Assembly: GCA_036702975.1 (NCBI GenBank)
Contig: DATNPX010000033.1
Span: 62,001 to 126,000 of the forward strand
Origin: DATNPX01 sp036702975
GTDB lineage: Bacteria > Cyanobacteriota > Vampirovibrionia > Obscuribacterales > Obscuribacteraceae
Reading direction: 5' to 3'
DNA length: 64,000 bases
The notes under the pieces were generated by a model, which was not told the origin of the DNA, searched no databases, and worked only from the letters and a program-made list of their open reading frames with translations. The position numbers and the translations under genes are program-made. This document shows positions 25,785-34,531 of this stretch, piece after piece. Every line of letters begins with the position of its first letter. Positions within the stretch are counted from its first letter, which is position 1.

Positions 25785-26732
25785 CTATTTGTCTTTCGGT
25801 GAATCTGAGAGTGTGAGACCGAACTGCCTGAGGCGCTCGATCACTTCGTCTGCAGACTTCTTACCGAAGTTCTTGATGTTCATCAAATCGTCGTAAGACA
25901 GTTTGAGCAATTCACCAAGTGAATTGATATTGGCTCTCTTCAAGCAGTTGTAAGCGCGAACTGACAACTCCAACTCTTCGATAGAGATCGAGCTGTGCTT
26001 GCCATCTGTTTGTTGAGGCTGAGTGGCCGCCGGCACCATCGGCTTGCCGGATAGTTCAGCGATCGGCAACAAGTGCTCGATTACCTGACGTGCGGCTTGG
26101 CTGATTGCTTCGGTGGCATCGATAGAACCGTTAGACCAGATTTCCATGGTCAACTTATCGAAGTCGGTCGATTCACCCACGCGGGTAGGTTCGACGTTGT
26201 AACTAACCTTTCTTACTGGCATGAATACTGCGTCGATCGGCAGCACGTCGATTGCTTGTTTGTAGTGGCTGTGTGAATCAGCCGGTACATAACCACGACC
26301 TCTTTCGACAGTCACTTCAGCGCGAACACGACCACCTTCAGCTAACTGGCACAGCTGCCAATCAGGATTGATGATGGTAGCGTCAGCTGGGCAAAGCAGA
26401 TCGCGACCGGTTACAGGACCTGGTCTTTCAACATCAAGGTGCAGGTATTGTGGGTCGCTGCTGAAGGTTTTAACAACGAGACCTTTGAGATTGAGCATGA
26501 CGTCGATGACATCTTCAACGACACCAGGTATGGTGGTGAACTCATGGGTGATACCATCGATTCTGACGGCAGTTACTGCAGAGCCGTCGAGAGAAGACAA
26601 CAAAACGCGACGTAGTGCGTTTCCGAGTGTCGTTCCGTAGCCTCTTTCTAGTGGCTCAATAACGAACTTTCCGTAGATAGAGCCGTCTGCACCAGTTTTG
26701 TTTTCAAGGCACTTGATTTTTAGAGGTTCCAT
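25785..26732 (-). CDS. rpoA: RNA polymerase subunit alpha
   Basis: Platform for RNA polymerase assembly, with a C-terminal domain that binds UP elements and activators. The ATG at 26732 follows GGAGA by 4 nt; a longer frame upstream would overlap rpsD and is rejected. The N-terminal domain (residues 1 to 220) has the typical LERGYGTTLGNALRRVLLSSL. The C-terminal domain has ELELSVRAYNCLKRANI and the helix-hairpin-helix MNIKNFGKKSADEVIERL. At 315 residues it is standard length. Confidence 0.98.
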   Translation of the reverse strand: MEPLKIKCLENKTGADGSIYGKFVIEPLERGYGTTLGNALRRVLLSSLDGSAVTAVRIDGITHEFTTIPGVVEDVIDVMLNLKGLVVKTFSSDPQYLHLDVERPGPVTGRDLLCPADATIINPDWQLCQLAEGGRVRAEVTVERGRGYVPADSHSHYKQAIDVLPIDAVFMPVRKVSYNVEPTRVGESTDFDKLTMEIWSNGSIDATEAISQAARQVIEHLLPIAELSGKPMVPAATQPQQTDGKHSSISIEELELSVRAYNCLKRANINSLGELLKLSYDDLMNIKNFGKKSADEVIERLRQFGLTLSDSPKDK

Positions 26733-26793
26733 ATTCTCTCCGTCTTTAAAATTGAACTTGATCGTGTCAGTTAGGTTGCCGGGTTGCCCGTCA

Positions 26794-27417
26794 TTAACGC
26801 GAGTAGTACTCAACGATCAGCGCTTCTTTGATCGTTTGGTCGAGGTCTTCACGTTGGGGCAGGTTGATGATGGCTGTACTCAGACCTTCAAGATCTGCAG
26901 TCATCCAGTTCGGGGCAACCGGAGCCGGGTTGGCTTCGATGACTTGTTTGATCAACTTCTTGCTGCCTTCGTGCACGCTGATCTTCTGTCCGACCTTAAC
27001 TTGGGTTGAAGGAACTTGAGCCTTCTTGCCGTCGATGAGGAAGTGACCGTGAAGAATGAGCTGTCTGGCTTGAGCGCGAGACGGCACCATGCCGGAGCGA
27101 TGCACCAGGTTATCGAGTCTTGATTCCAAAAGTTGCAACAAACGCAGACCAGTTGGGACTTTCTTCTGACGTGAGGCTTCTTCGAAATAAGAAGAGAATT
27201 GACCTTCGAGCACGCCATAGAAACGACGTACTTTTTGCTTTTCACGCAATTGCAAGGCGTATTCCGACTGCTTCTTGCGGTCCTGTCCGTGCTGACCTGG
27301 ACCATAACGCCGTCTTTCGATGGCGCACTTTGTCGAGTAGCAACGCGAGCCTTTCAGAAAGAGCTTAACGCCCTCATTGCGACACAGCTTGCAAACTGAA
27401 TCCGTATACCTGGCCAA
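26794..27417 (-). CDS. rpsD: Ribosomal protein uS4, zinc-type
   Basis: Primary 16S rRNA binder, nucleating small-subunit assembly. Four Cys near the N-terminus (C9, C12, C26, C31) form a zinc knuckle, the C-plus form. The S4 RNA-binding domain is RLDNLVHRSGMVPSRAQARQLILHGHFLIDG. It ends EYYSR, as in many bacteria. At 207 residues it is standard length. It lies between rpsK and rpoA, the conserved alpha-operon position where uS4 often represses its own operon; no such leader is identified here. Confidence 0.98.
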   Translation of the reverse strand: MARYTDSVCKLCRNEGVKLFLKGSRCYSTKCAIERRRYGPGQHGQDRKKQSEYALQLREKQKVRRFYGVLEGQFSSYFEEASRQKKVPTGLRLLQLLESRLDNLVHRSGMVPSRAQARQLILHGHFLIDGKKAQVPSTQVKVGQKISVHEGSKKLIKQVIEANPAPVAPNWMTADLEGLSTAIINLPQREDLDQTIKEALIVEYYSR

Positions 27418-27503
27418 CTTTCAATTCTCCTTAGTTCGACACTCAAGCTTCGCGCTTCGTGCCCTTTGTCGTTTTGGCGCAGCTTACACCGCGCACTCAT
27501 TGC

Positions 27504-27896
27504 TTATACGCGGCGGCGCTTTGGTGGGCGGCAACCGTTGTGTGGAATCGGGGTGACGTCTTTGATCAATGTGATTTCCAGACCTGCGGCTTGCAATGCA
27601 CGGATTGCAGTTTCGCGACCGGCGCCGGGACCCTTGACGAGGACTTCGACTTGTCTCATGCCCTGGTCCATGGAGCGTTTAGCGACTGATTCAGCTGCTT
27701 GTTGTGCAGCGAATGGAGTGCCTTTTTTGGCGCCCTTGAAACCGACCGTTCCAGCCGAGGCCCAGGCGATAACCTGTCCCTGTGGATCAGTCGATGCCAC
27801 GATCGTATTGTTGAAAGTGCTTTGAATGTGCACTACTCCTTGCAATACGTAGCGACGCTCTTTCTTTTTTGTTCTTGCTTTGGGCGACTTTGCCAT
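27504..27896 (-). CDS. rpsK: Ribosomal protein uS11
   Basis: Small-subunit platform protein near the E site. Motifs GVVHIQSTFNNTIVASTDPQG, SAGTVGFKGAKKGTPFAAQ and the tail DVTPIPHNGCRPPKRRRV are those of the family. Length (130) is standard. It is preceded by rpsM with a 119-nt gap in which no element is evident. Confidence 0.98.
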   Translation of the reverse strand: MAKSPKARTKKKERRYVLQGVVHIQSTFNNTIVASTDPQGQVIAWASAGTVGFKGAKKGTPFAAQQAAESVAKRSMDQGMRQVEVLVKGPGAGRETAIRALQAAGLEITLIKDVTPIPHNGCRPPKRRRV

Positions 27897-28015
27897 AGCT
27901 ATCCCTGTCTCAGTCCTTTTATCCGGTATCTATCTGTTGTCGTATTGTGTTTTTCAGTGGGAACCAAAATCGAATCTTGAATCTCTTGAATCAGTCATCG
28001 ACTTAGTTCATGTCG

Positions 28016-28405
28016 TTAACCTTTAGATGGAGCAACCTTCTTGCCGGCGACGGTCAAGCGCTTGCGACCCCGACGCGTTCTGGCGTTGGTCTTCGTTCTC
28101 TGACCGCGAGTGGGAAGACCACGGCGGTGACGTTGACCACGGTAGCAATTGATTTCGATCAGACGTTTGACGTTCAAACCTTCCATACGGCGCAGGTCAC
28201 CTTCGACTTGCAAACCGGATTTCTCGATCTCTTCTCTCAACTTACCGAGTTCATCTTCGTTCAGGTCTTGCATGCGGCGGTCAGGTGTGATGCCGATCTT
28301 CTTGCAAACCTTGGCAGCAGTCGTGCGACCAATTCCGTAGATGTATGTGAGAGCAATCTCCGCACGTTTCCCTCGCGGCAGGTCTACACCAGCTATTCGA
28401 GCCAT
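28016..28405 (-). CDS. rpsM: Ribosomal protein uS13
   Basis: Small-subunit head protein making the bridge to uL5. It has the start MARIAGVDLPRGKRAEIAL, the YIYGIGRTTA helix-hairpin and the basic tail GLPTRGQRTKTNARTRRG. It is 129 residues, standard length with a short Lys/Gly-rich C-terminus. The 132-nt gap up to rpmJ holds nothing I recognise. Confidence 0.98.
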   Translation of the reverse strand: MARIAGVDLPRGKRAEIALTYIYGIGRTTAAKVCKKIGITPDRRMQDLNEDELGKLREEIEKSGLQVEGDLRRMEGLNVKRLIEINCYRGQRHRRGLPTRGQRTKTNARTRRGRKRLTVAGKKVAPSKG

Positions 28406-28537
28406 TTGTCCTCCAGAACCTCTCCCAGAACTTTCTCTGTCTTCTTTAGTGTGCTTTCACAATGCGCTTAAATTCCGACTAACCTGTTTGCCAATGATTT
28501 TGGTGATGACAACTGTAGCCGGCAGGACTAAACCCTC

Positions 28538-28651
28538 TTATCCCTGGCGCTGCTTGTGTTTAGGGTTTTCGCAAATGACTGCGATTCGGCCTTTGCGGCG
28601 AATCACTTTGCATTTGTCGCATATTTTCTTTACCGACGCTCGTACTTTCAT
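28538..28651 (-). CDS. rpmJ: Ribosomal protein bL36, zinc-type
   Basis: The smallest large-subunit protein, 37 residues (MKVRASVKKICDKC onward, ending HKQRQG). C11, C14, C27 and H32 form the zinc site, so this is the C-plus form. It is too short to stand out by length alone, but the sequence is unmistakable and it lies in its conserved place between infA and rpsM. Confidence 0.97.
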   Translation of the reverse strand: MKVRASVKKICDKCKVIRRKGRIAVICENPKHKQRQG

Positions 28652-28814
28652 TTTCCGTTTCTCAATCGCTTGTCAAAGCAAAAATGTCTAGTGCTAACCG
28701 TTGAATAACGCAGCCAACGCCTGTTTGCAACAATTATCTGCATCCATTCGATCAGTGCGGACTAAACCGCGCACGACCAAATAAGGCATTGGTTGGCGAA
28801 CCCCTAATTGTACA
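28652..28814 (-). other. Structured spacer between infA and rpmJ
   Basis: A 163-nt gap within the cluster. It holds an inverted repeat GTGCG/CGCAC around a 10-base loop (about 28755 to 28774) and a longer imperfect pairing of CCAACGCC-type and GGCATTGGTTGG-type segments. A TTGACA sits on the minus strand near rpmJ (about 28674). It could carry a promoter or attenuator for the alpha segment. I see no gene. Confidence 0.3.
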
Positions 28815-29036
28815 TCAATCTTTTATACGATAGGTAATTCGTCCACGCGTTAGATCGTACGGTGTAAGCTCAACACGGACGCGATCTCCCGGAAGAATCT
28901 TAATAAAGTTTTTGCGGATTTTGCCAGATATGTGGGCGAGAACCTTGTGCCCGTTATCGAGTTCGACGCGAAACATCGCATTCGGGAGCGATTCGCGGAT
29001 CGTCCCTTCAAACTCGATTACCCCCTGCTTAGTCAT
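28815..29036 (-). CDS. infA: Translation initiation factor IF-1
   Basis: An OB-fold factor that binds the A site of the 30S subunit during initiation. The 73-residue sequence is typical (IEFEGTIRESLPNAMFRVEL, LAHISGKIRKNFIKILPGDRV, ending TYRIKD). The start overlaps the map stop by 4 nt (ATGA), so it is translationally coupled. Confidence 0.98.
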   Translation of the reverse strand: MTKQGVIEFEGTIRESLPNAMFRVELDNGHKVLAHISGKIRKNFIKILPGDRVRVELTPYDLTRGRITYRIKD

Positions 29037-29818
29037 CCAATTACCTCATTCGGGCGCCGGGTGAGAACCTCTGGCTCGCCTTCCGTTATCAAAAGTGAAT
29101 GTTCAAAATGTGCGGAAGGTTTGTAATCTTGCGTTACAACGGTCCAACGATCTGGTTTCGTCTTGACCTTGTCACCACCCAGGTTCAACATCGGTTCAAC
29201 CGCTATAACCATACCAGGTTTCAACTTAACCCTGCTACCGGTGCGATAGTTGAAAATGAACGGATCTTCGTGATAATCAGGACCGATTCCATGCCCGCCG
29301 TAATCTCTTACCAGTCCGTAAGAATTCGCAACCGCAATGTCTTCGACAGCACCGCCGATATCGTCAAGAGTATTACCCGGACGGCAAAGTTTGATGGCGT
29401 CGTAGAGTGACTGCTTAGTATCGGCAAGAAGCTTCTCGAGCCTGGGGCTTATGGCCCCAACTGCTACTGTCAGTGCGGTATCGCCGATGAAGTCAAATTT
29501 CTTGCCATTGTCTTGCCGGCGCATGGTGGCACCAATGTCAAGACTGAGGATGTCACCGTCTTTGAGAATCTTCTTTTTGTTGGGAATGCCATGAACGACT
29601 TCTTCATTTACTGAAGCACAAACCGTGGCCGGGAAACTGCGATACCCAAGGAAGGTCGGAATGCATCCGGCTTCCCGGATCAGACGCTCGGCTTCCTGGT
29701 CAATTTCCCAGGTCGAGATGCCGGGCTTTGCAAGAAGTGAAATTGCATGAAGAGTCTCACCGGCAACTTTGCCGGCCTTCCGGATCATCTCGATGTCTTC
29801 GTCTTTGGTTAAGATCAT
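29033..29818 (-). CDS. map: Methionine aminopeptidase, type I
   Basis: Removes the initiator methionine from new proteins. The pita-bread fold is complete in 261 residues. Dinuclear-metal ligands are in LSLDIGAT (Asp), the DYGGHGIGPDYHEDP region (His), IAVEPML (Glu) and the C-terminal HSLLITEGEPEVLT (Glu). It has no N-terminal zinc-finger or SH3 extension. The gene overlaps both neighbours by 4 nt (adk before, infA after). Confidence 0.97.
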   Translation of the reverse strand: MILTKDEDIEMIRKAGKVAGETLHAISLLAKPGISTWEIDQEAERLIREAGCIPTFLGYRSFPATVCASVNEEVVHGIPNKKKILKDGDILSLDIGATMRRQDNGKKFDFIGDTALTVAVGAISPRLEKLLADTKQSLYDAIKLCRPGNTLDDIGGAVEDIAVANSYGLVRDYGGHGIGPDYHEDPFIFNYRTGSRVKLKPGMVIAVEPMLNLGGDKVKTKPDRWTVVTQDYKPSAHFEHSLLITEGEPEVLTRRPNEVIG

Positions 29819-30501
29819 GCGCCTTTGCCGCTCGTCACGCCGCTATTGGTTTTTTTTCCTATAGTGCGCAAAATATCAGAGAAGATTGTATCGGGGTTGC
29901 CCTGTGCGTCGACTGTGCGCAGCAAGAGCTTCTGGTCGTAAAAGTCTACAAGAGGCTCAGTCTGCTCGCGATAATCTTTCAGTCGCTTGTCGACGAGTTC
30001 TGCTTTGTCGTCGGAACGCTGCATTAATGGAGCGCCGCAGAGGTCGCAAACGTTCTCCGTTTTGGCAGGTGAGAAGCTAATGTGATAAACAGCGTTGCAA
30101 GTCTTGTTGGTGCAGATGCGGCGTCCCGTGATTCTTTCAGCGAGAAGCTTGTTGTCGATTTGTAGGTCTATAACTGCAGTCAATGGCTGATTGATTTCAG
30201 TGAGCATCTCGTCAAGAGCTTTCGCCTGCTTCAGGTTGCGCGGGAAGCCGTCGAGAATGAATCCGGCTTCGCACTCTTTGCTTTTCAACTTGTCTTTGAA
30301 CATGTCGATAAGAACGTTGTCCGGCACAAACTGTGCATTGTCCATGTAGCTCTTGGCGGTCTTGCCGGCTTCGGTGCCGAGCGCCACTGCTTCGCGAAGA
30401 AGGTCGCCAGACGACAGATGGGCCAGTTTAAGATTTTCAGCTAGCTTTTTGCATTGTGTGCCTTTGCCGGACCCTGGGGCACCGAGAAATAAAATACGCA
30501 T
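29815..30501 (-). CDS. adk: Adenylate kinase, zinc LID type
   Basis: Interconverts ATP, AMP and ADP. The P-loop GAPGSGKGTQ starts at residue 7. AMP-site segments SSGDLLRE and GFPRNLKQ follow. The LID domain has four Cys (CTNKTCNAVYH then VCDLCG), the structural zinc form common in Gram-positives and some others. It is 228 residues with a short Lys/Thr/Gly-rich tail. It is 2 nt from secY and overlaps map. Confidence 0.97.
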   Translation of the reverse strand: MRILFLGAPGSGKGTQCKKLAENLKLAHLSSGDLLREAVALGTEAGKTAKSYMDNAQFVPDNVLIDMFKDKLKSKECEAGFILDGFPRNLKQAKALDEMLTEINQPLTAVIDLQIDNKLLAERITGRRICTNKTCNAVYHISFSPAKTENVCDLCGAPLMQRSDDKAELVDKRLKDYREQTEPLVDFYDQKLLLRTVDAQGNPDTIFSDILRTIGKKTNSGVTSGKGA

Positions 30502-30503
30502 TT

Positions 30504-31937
30504 TTAGATGTCCTTTTTGTCGGGAAATAAGCCACGCGCTTGATAGCGGGCGGATAAGGCGTGAGTGAGGATCTGTCTTTGAGTATCGATGGCTACACCG
30601 ACGAGAATGATCAAAGAAGTGCTCCCTAAGCCTTGTAGCGTTTGCACATAGAATGCCTGCTCGGCGTGAATCGGAAGAATAGCAATAATACCAACTGCGA
30701 CCGCGCCTATCACAACCAGACGATTGAGTGTTTTGTCCAAAAACTCAGCCGTCGGTCTGCCCGGACGAACCCCTTGGATAGCCCTTCCGCTGCGTCTCAA
30801 GTTCTCAGCCATGTCCCGAACCGGCAGAACAATAGAAGCGTAAAAGAAAGCAAAGAAGAGGATGAGTGCGAAATAGATGACTGAGTGTTCCCAATGATAA
30901 TAGGAGAACATGTTGGCGAATTCAGTCGAGATAAAGCTCCAGGCATTCTGCGCCCATTGCTGATGGGAGAGATTCTCGAACGAACCTTTGAGACCGGGAA
31001 CTTGCTCAATCAGTTGTTCCGGCTTGAAGTTGTTGCGACCGGCAAACGACATGACTGTGCTTGGAAACATTAAGAGCGAGCTTGCGAAGATGATGGCCAT
31101 AACGCCTGATGGATTGACTGGCAGATAGAGGTAGTCATCTGGTGCGGCGAAGACCTGGCGTCCCAAGTTGCGCCTGGCGCCAAGCACCATAACTTTCCGC
31201 ACGCCTTGCTGCAAGCAGACGATTAAGACAACCAAACCTAGGAAAACTGCTAAGAGAGCACAAACACCCCAGACGGGAGACTGGCCAGTTTGCACGGCGT
31301 CGTAAGTGTTTTTGATCATTACCGGCAAGCGGCTGGCGATACCGAGGAAGATGAGAAGTGAGGCACCATTGCCGACACCACGGTCGGTTATCAATTCGCC
31401 CATCCACATAATGAGAAGCGCAGACGCGGTCAACACGATGGTGGTATTGATAATAAATGGCAGTCCTGGCGTGATTACCACTGCTGGATTGTGAATCTTA
31501 GTCAGTAGATTGGCCAGCATGAACGATTGGAAGAGAGCCAATCCAACTGTTGCCCAACGTGTGTACTGCTGCAGTTGTTTACGACCTTGCTCGCCACCTT
31601 GCTTTTGTAACTCTTCGAATTTTGGCACTACTACCGTCATCAACTGCATGATGATTGAGGCAGTGATGTAAGGACCGATACCCATTGAAAATATCGATAG
31701 CTTGTTCAACGCCCCGCCGGTAAAGAGGTCGATCATACCGAGCAGATTTTGCGCCAGTTCTGGGTGTTTCAAGAACGCGCTAGGGTCGACGCCTGCAATC
31801 GGAATATGTACGCCAAAGCGGTAGAGGGCGATCATGACCAGAGTAAAGATGATGCGTTCTTTCAATCCGGCAGAGCCGAGCAATTTGAAAAAATTCTCGG
31901 GACCCCCGATTTTTCCACCGCGTCCGCCTGATTGCAT
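30504..31937 (-). CDS. secY: Protein translocase subunit SecY
   Basis: Pore subunit of the Sec translocon, with ten membrane spans. The ATG at 31937 has GAGGT 8 nt upstream; longer frames lack a site and add non-homologous residues. Motifs are TLVMIALYRFGVHIPIAGVD (span 1), GIGPYITASIIMQL (plug/span 2) and a late GRPTAEFLDKTLNRLVV loop for SecA/ribosome contact. It is about 477 residues, longer than the usual 430 to 440, with extra residues in the loop around GRNNFKPEQLIEQVPGL. A terminator separates it from rplO, so it probably has its own promoter. Confidence 0.97.
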   Translation of the reverse strand: MQSGGRGGKIGGPENFFKLLGSAGLKERIIFTLVMIALYRFGVHIPIAGVDPSAFLKHPELAQNLLGMIDLFTGGALNKLSIFSMGIGPYITASIIMQLMTVVVPKFEELQKQGGEQGRKQLQQYTRWATVGLALFQSFMLANLLTKIHNPAVVITPGLPFIINTTIVLTASALLIMWMGELITDRGVGNGASLLIFLGIASRLPVMIKNTYDAVQTGQSPVWGVCALLAVFLGLVVLIVCLQQGVRKVMVLGARRNLGRQVFAAPDDYLYLPVNPSGVMAIIFASSLLMFPSTVMSFAGRNNFKPEQLIEQVPGLKGSFENLSHQQWAQNAWSFISTEFANMFSYYHWEHSVIYFALILFFAFFYASIVLPVRDMAENLRRSGRAIQGVRPGRPTAEFLDKTLNRLVVIGAVAVGIIAILPIHAEQAFYVQTLQGLGSTSLIILVGVAIDTQRQILTHALSARYQARGLFPDKKDI

Positions 31938-32238
31938 AAGCCAGTACCTCGTGTCGCGCCGCATCAGCGGCAGTATCCGAATTTTTTCGGAAGCTAGTAA
32001 TGTCGACAAACAGATTATTTGCCTACATACGCTATTGAAGCGCAAAGCAGCTTCCGACCGTCATAACTTTCGAATACGTTAAGGGATGATGAAGATGAAT
32101 TGATCGCAATCGAGCGCCAAAGAGAAAGCCCGACCGCAGGGGCCGGGCTTTTCAATGATCGAGCTCTCCATACTTGCAAGCGATGCATAGATTCTATAGC
32201 TATATACAGACTCGCACGCAAAGGCAGTTGGCAGAAAC
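31938..32238 (-). other. Spacer between rplO and secY
   Basis: A 301-nt non-coding gap. It contains the rplO terminator (32125 to 32151). The secY leader holds an inverted repeat TCCGAA/TTCGGA (31976 to 31991) about 40 nt before the secY start, and a GAAGC/GCTTC hairpin near 32036 to 32053. A promoter for secY must lie within, but no strong -35/-10 pair stands out (a TTCAAT with TAATCT at 16-nt spacing is the best). Confidence 0.4.
32125..32151 (-). terminator. Intrinsic terminator after rplO
   Basis: AAAGCCCG and CGGGCTTT form an 8-bp stem around an 11-base loop, followed on the minus strand by TTTCTCTTT-type sequence. The opposite strand also has a T-run, so it could work both ways. It splits the spc operon from the secY-adk-map-infA segment. 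Confidence 0.8.
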
Positions 32239-32940
32239 CTATTTCTTTTTGCCGCCGCCTTTGGCGTCACCACCTGGCTTCTTGGCTGCTCCCTGCTTGC
32301 CGGCAGGAGCGCCGCCACCGCCGCCACCCTTAGCCGGTTTGGCTGGAGCTTTGGCTTTGTTCTCTTTTGCTTCCAATCTCTTCTGAGCTCTCTCTTCGCG
32401 CTCGGCGATATTGGCTTTAGGAGCGTTCTTTTTGTTCTCGTAGGCTATGACTGCTCTATCGAAGCGTCTCTGGCGCTTGCCTTCGACAACATTGGCTTCG
32501 ATCAGCTCGACTGAGCCGCCAGCGGCTTCAATCTTTTGACGTGCGCCTTCGGAAACGTGATGAGCTTTTACTTTCAAAGCGACTTTCAATTCGCCGTTAC
32601 CGAGAATGCGAAGGCTGTCTGTATGCTTGCGCAATACTTTGTGCTTAACGAGGCTCTCTGCATCGACTTCAGTGTTGGCAGCCAGGTTGTTCAAAGCACC
32701 AACGTTTACTTCTACCCATTCGCGCGTTACCACTTGGTCGAAGTTGTGGATCTTTGGTAAACGACGGAACAATGGGGTTTGACCGCCTTCAAAGCCGAAA
32801 CGTCTGCTTTCGCCGGAACGTTGACCTTGACCGTTATGACCCCGGGTACTGGTTTTACCGTGTCCGGATGCGCGTCCGCGACCGACTCTTTTCTTTCTCT
32901 TGCGTGCGCCTTCATTTGGGCGCAAATCTGCTAACTGCAT
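32239..32940 (-). CDS. rplO: Ribosomal protein uL15 with Lys/Gly-rich extension
   Basis: Large-subunit assembly protein. The ATG at 32940 follows GGAGAGAAA; an upstream in-frame codon is rejected. The core (residues 1 to 150) has MQLADLRPNEGARKRKKRVG and GRGRASGHGKTSTRG. It usually ends near 145 to 150. Here about 85 extra residues follow: a charged helix (EERAQKRLEAKE) then Gly/Lys/Ala-rich sequence ending GGGKKK. The tail is probably disordered and RNA-binding. Confidence 0.97.
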   Translation of the reverse strand: MQLADLRPNEGARKRKKRVGRGRASGHGKTSTRGHNGQGQRSGESRRFGFEGGQTPLFRRLPKIHNFDQVVTREWVEVNVGALNNLAANTEVDAESLVKHKVLRKHTDSLRILGNGELKVALKVKAHHVSEGARQKIEAAGGSVELIEANVVEGKRQRRFDRAVIAYENKKNAPKANIAEREERAQKRLEAKENKAKAPAKPAKGGGGGGAPAGKQGAAKKPGGDAKGGGKKK

Positions 32941-33063
32941 TTTCTCTCCTTGCCTTGCGCCGATTAAACTCAAGTGGCTAATCGACTCGGCTCTTGTTTG
33001 GGTGTAATTGGCGATGCGTTCAGGCGAAGAAACTCCGCGCGAAAAGCCTTGAGACTATTTCGC

Positions 33064-33333
33064 TTACGCTTCAACCTTGGCCGGCTTTTTTTCTGCCTTG
33101 GCAGCAGCCGGTTTTGCGGCAGCCTTCGCTTGCGGTTTGGCTGCTGCTTTTTCGTGACCTTCGGCAGCCGTAACGGTGACAAGGTGGTGCACCTTATTCA
33201 CCATGCCGCGAATGGTAGGGCTGTCGGCGTGAACAACCGAACTGCCGTATTTCTTCAGTCCGAGCGCTTCGACGACGCGTCTTTGGGTTTTCTTTTTGGC
33301 TACGAGACCGCTCGTCAGCGTTATCTTGATCAT
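33064..33333 (-). CDS. rpmD: Ribosomal protein uL30 with basic tail
   Basis: Residues 1 to 58 are a normal uL30 (MIKITLTSGLVAKKKTQRRV, then MVNKVHHLVTV). The last 30 residues are a Lys/Ala/Pro-rich tail (KAAAKPQAKAAAKPAAAK) absent from most uL30 proteins. Cyanobacteria and plastids lack rpmD, so its presence is a lineage clue. It sits in its standard place between rpsE and rplO. Confidence 0.95.
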   Translation of the reverse strand: MIKITLTSGLVAKKKTQRRVVEALGLKKYGSSVVHADSPTIRGMVNKVHHLVTVTAAEGHEKAAAKPQAKAAAKPAAAKAEKKPAKVEA

Positions 33334-33421
33334 CTCTCGGTCCTTTTTTGATTGATTCGATCTTCTTCTAACTTCGCTAGTATTGCTACTAGAGTTGGAT
33401 GTGTTAATTCAGTCGCTTGCT

Positions 33422-34021
33422 TTAGGCAAACATCTGCTTGATGCTGATGCCTCTAAGGCGAGCAGCTTCTTCGAATGTGCGCAGTCCGCCCAAGCCGTCT
33501 ACAGTTGCCCGAGCTACGTTTAGCGGAGCGCGGGAGCCGAGTGACTTGGAGAGCACGTCGCCAACGCCAGCCAATTCCAAAATGGCGCGGGCTGCACCAC
33601 CGGCGATGACGCCAGTACCTTTAGCGGCTGGCTTGAGGAGGATGCGGCTGCTGCCACGCTTACCAGTGATCTGGTGCGGGATGGTCGTACCGACGAGAGG
33701 AACTTTGACCAGGCTCTTGCGCGCATCGACAACGCCCTTTTGGATGGCGCTTATTACTTCGGCTGCTTTGCCGACGCCGATACCGACTTGACCCTTGCCG
33801 TTGCCGACGGCGACTACGGCGCGGAAGCTCAATTTCTTACCGCCTTTGACGACCTTGGTCACGCGGCGAACTTGAATGATCTTTTCTTCCCATTCAGATT
33901 GTTCGCGCTGTTGGCGTTCTTCAGGAGCGCGTCTGCCGCCTTCACGGTTGCCACGTTTGCCTCTGCGAGGAGATTCGCCAGCTGCATCATCGGGAGCTAA
34001 TTTGTCATCTTCTTTAGCCAT
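33422..34021 (-). CDS. rpsE: Ribosomal protein uS5
   Basis: Small-subunit protein at the mRNA entry channel with roles in decoding accuracy. The double-stranded-RNA-like domain and the core AVVAVGNGKGQVGIGVGKA, GTTIPHQITGKRGSSRILL and the end of the LRTFEEAARLRGI region are clear. The first 45 residues are a charged, Arg/Glu/Gly-rich extension not seen in short versions. Total 199 residues. Confidence 0.97.
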   Translation of the reverse strand: MAKEDDKLAPDDAAGESPRRGKRGNREGGRRAPEERQQREQSEWEEKIIQVRRVTKVVKGGKKLSFRAVVAVGNGKGQVGIGVGKAAEVISAIQKGVVDARKSLVKVPLVGTTIPHQITGKRGSSRILLKPAAKGTGVIAGGAARAILELAGVGDVLSKSLGSRAPLNVARATVDGLGGLRTFEEAARLRGISIKQMFA

Positions 34022-34094
34022 TTGAATTTCCTTAGTTTCTGAACTCTCGGTTCGTATGCCGGATCTCCGGCATGCGCAAAAATTTGGTGCTTCC

Positions 34095-34460
34095 TTAGAA
34101 ATCTAGTCCTGCTTCACGGGCTGCTTCTGCAACTGCTGCCACACGCCCGTGATAGATGTATCCACCGCGGTCGAAAACAACGGCGTTGATGCCTTTTTCT
34201 TTTGCTCTCTTGGCGATAAGGGCTCCTACGCTCTTTGCGGACTCGCGATCCCAAGTTTTCTTGAGGTCTTTGAGGTCGGTGTCGAGCGTGCTGGCAGAGA
34301 CGAGTGTCTTGTGCTGAGCATCATCGACGATTTGCACGTAGATGTGCTTGTTCGAGCGGTATACGCACAGACGAGGACGTTCGGCGGAGCCGTTCAAACG
34401 GCGGCGTATACGCATGTGTCGCTTTACGCGAGTTTGCTTCCTGTCTGGTTTTGTAATCAT
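34095..34460 (-). CDS. rplR: Ribosomal protein uL18
   Basis: Binds 5S rRNA in the central protuberance together with uL5. Motifs are RIRRRLNGSAERPRLCVYRS, KHIYVQIVDD, and the tail FDRGGYIYHGRVAAVAEAAR with EAGLDF at the end. Length 121 is standard. It lies between rplF and rpsE as usual. Confidence 0.98.
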   Translation of the reverse strand: MITKPDRKQTRVKRHMRIRRRLNGSAERPRLCVYRSNKHIYVQIVDDAQHKTLVSASTLDTDLKDLKKTWDRESAKSVGALIAKRAKEKGINAVVFDRGGYIYHGRVAAVAEAAREAGLDF

Positions 34461-34531
34461 GATTTTGGTTCCTTCGCGATTGCTATTCTCAAGCGCATTC
34501 TTTGATGCACTTTGCAGTTAGTTGTGAATGG

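Noticed and set aside
26733..26813. N-terminal extension of rpoA
   Set aside because: It would overlap rpsD and lacks homology; ATG 26732 has a good ribosome binding site.
31938..32045. N-terminal extension of secY
   Set aside because: The added residues are not SecY-like and the internal ATG has GAGGT at a normal distance.
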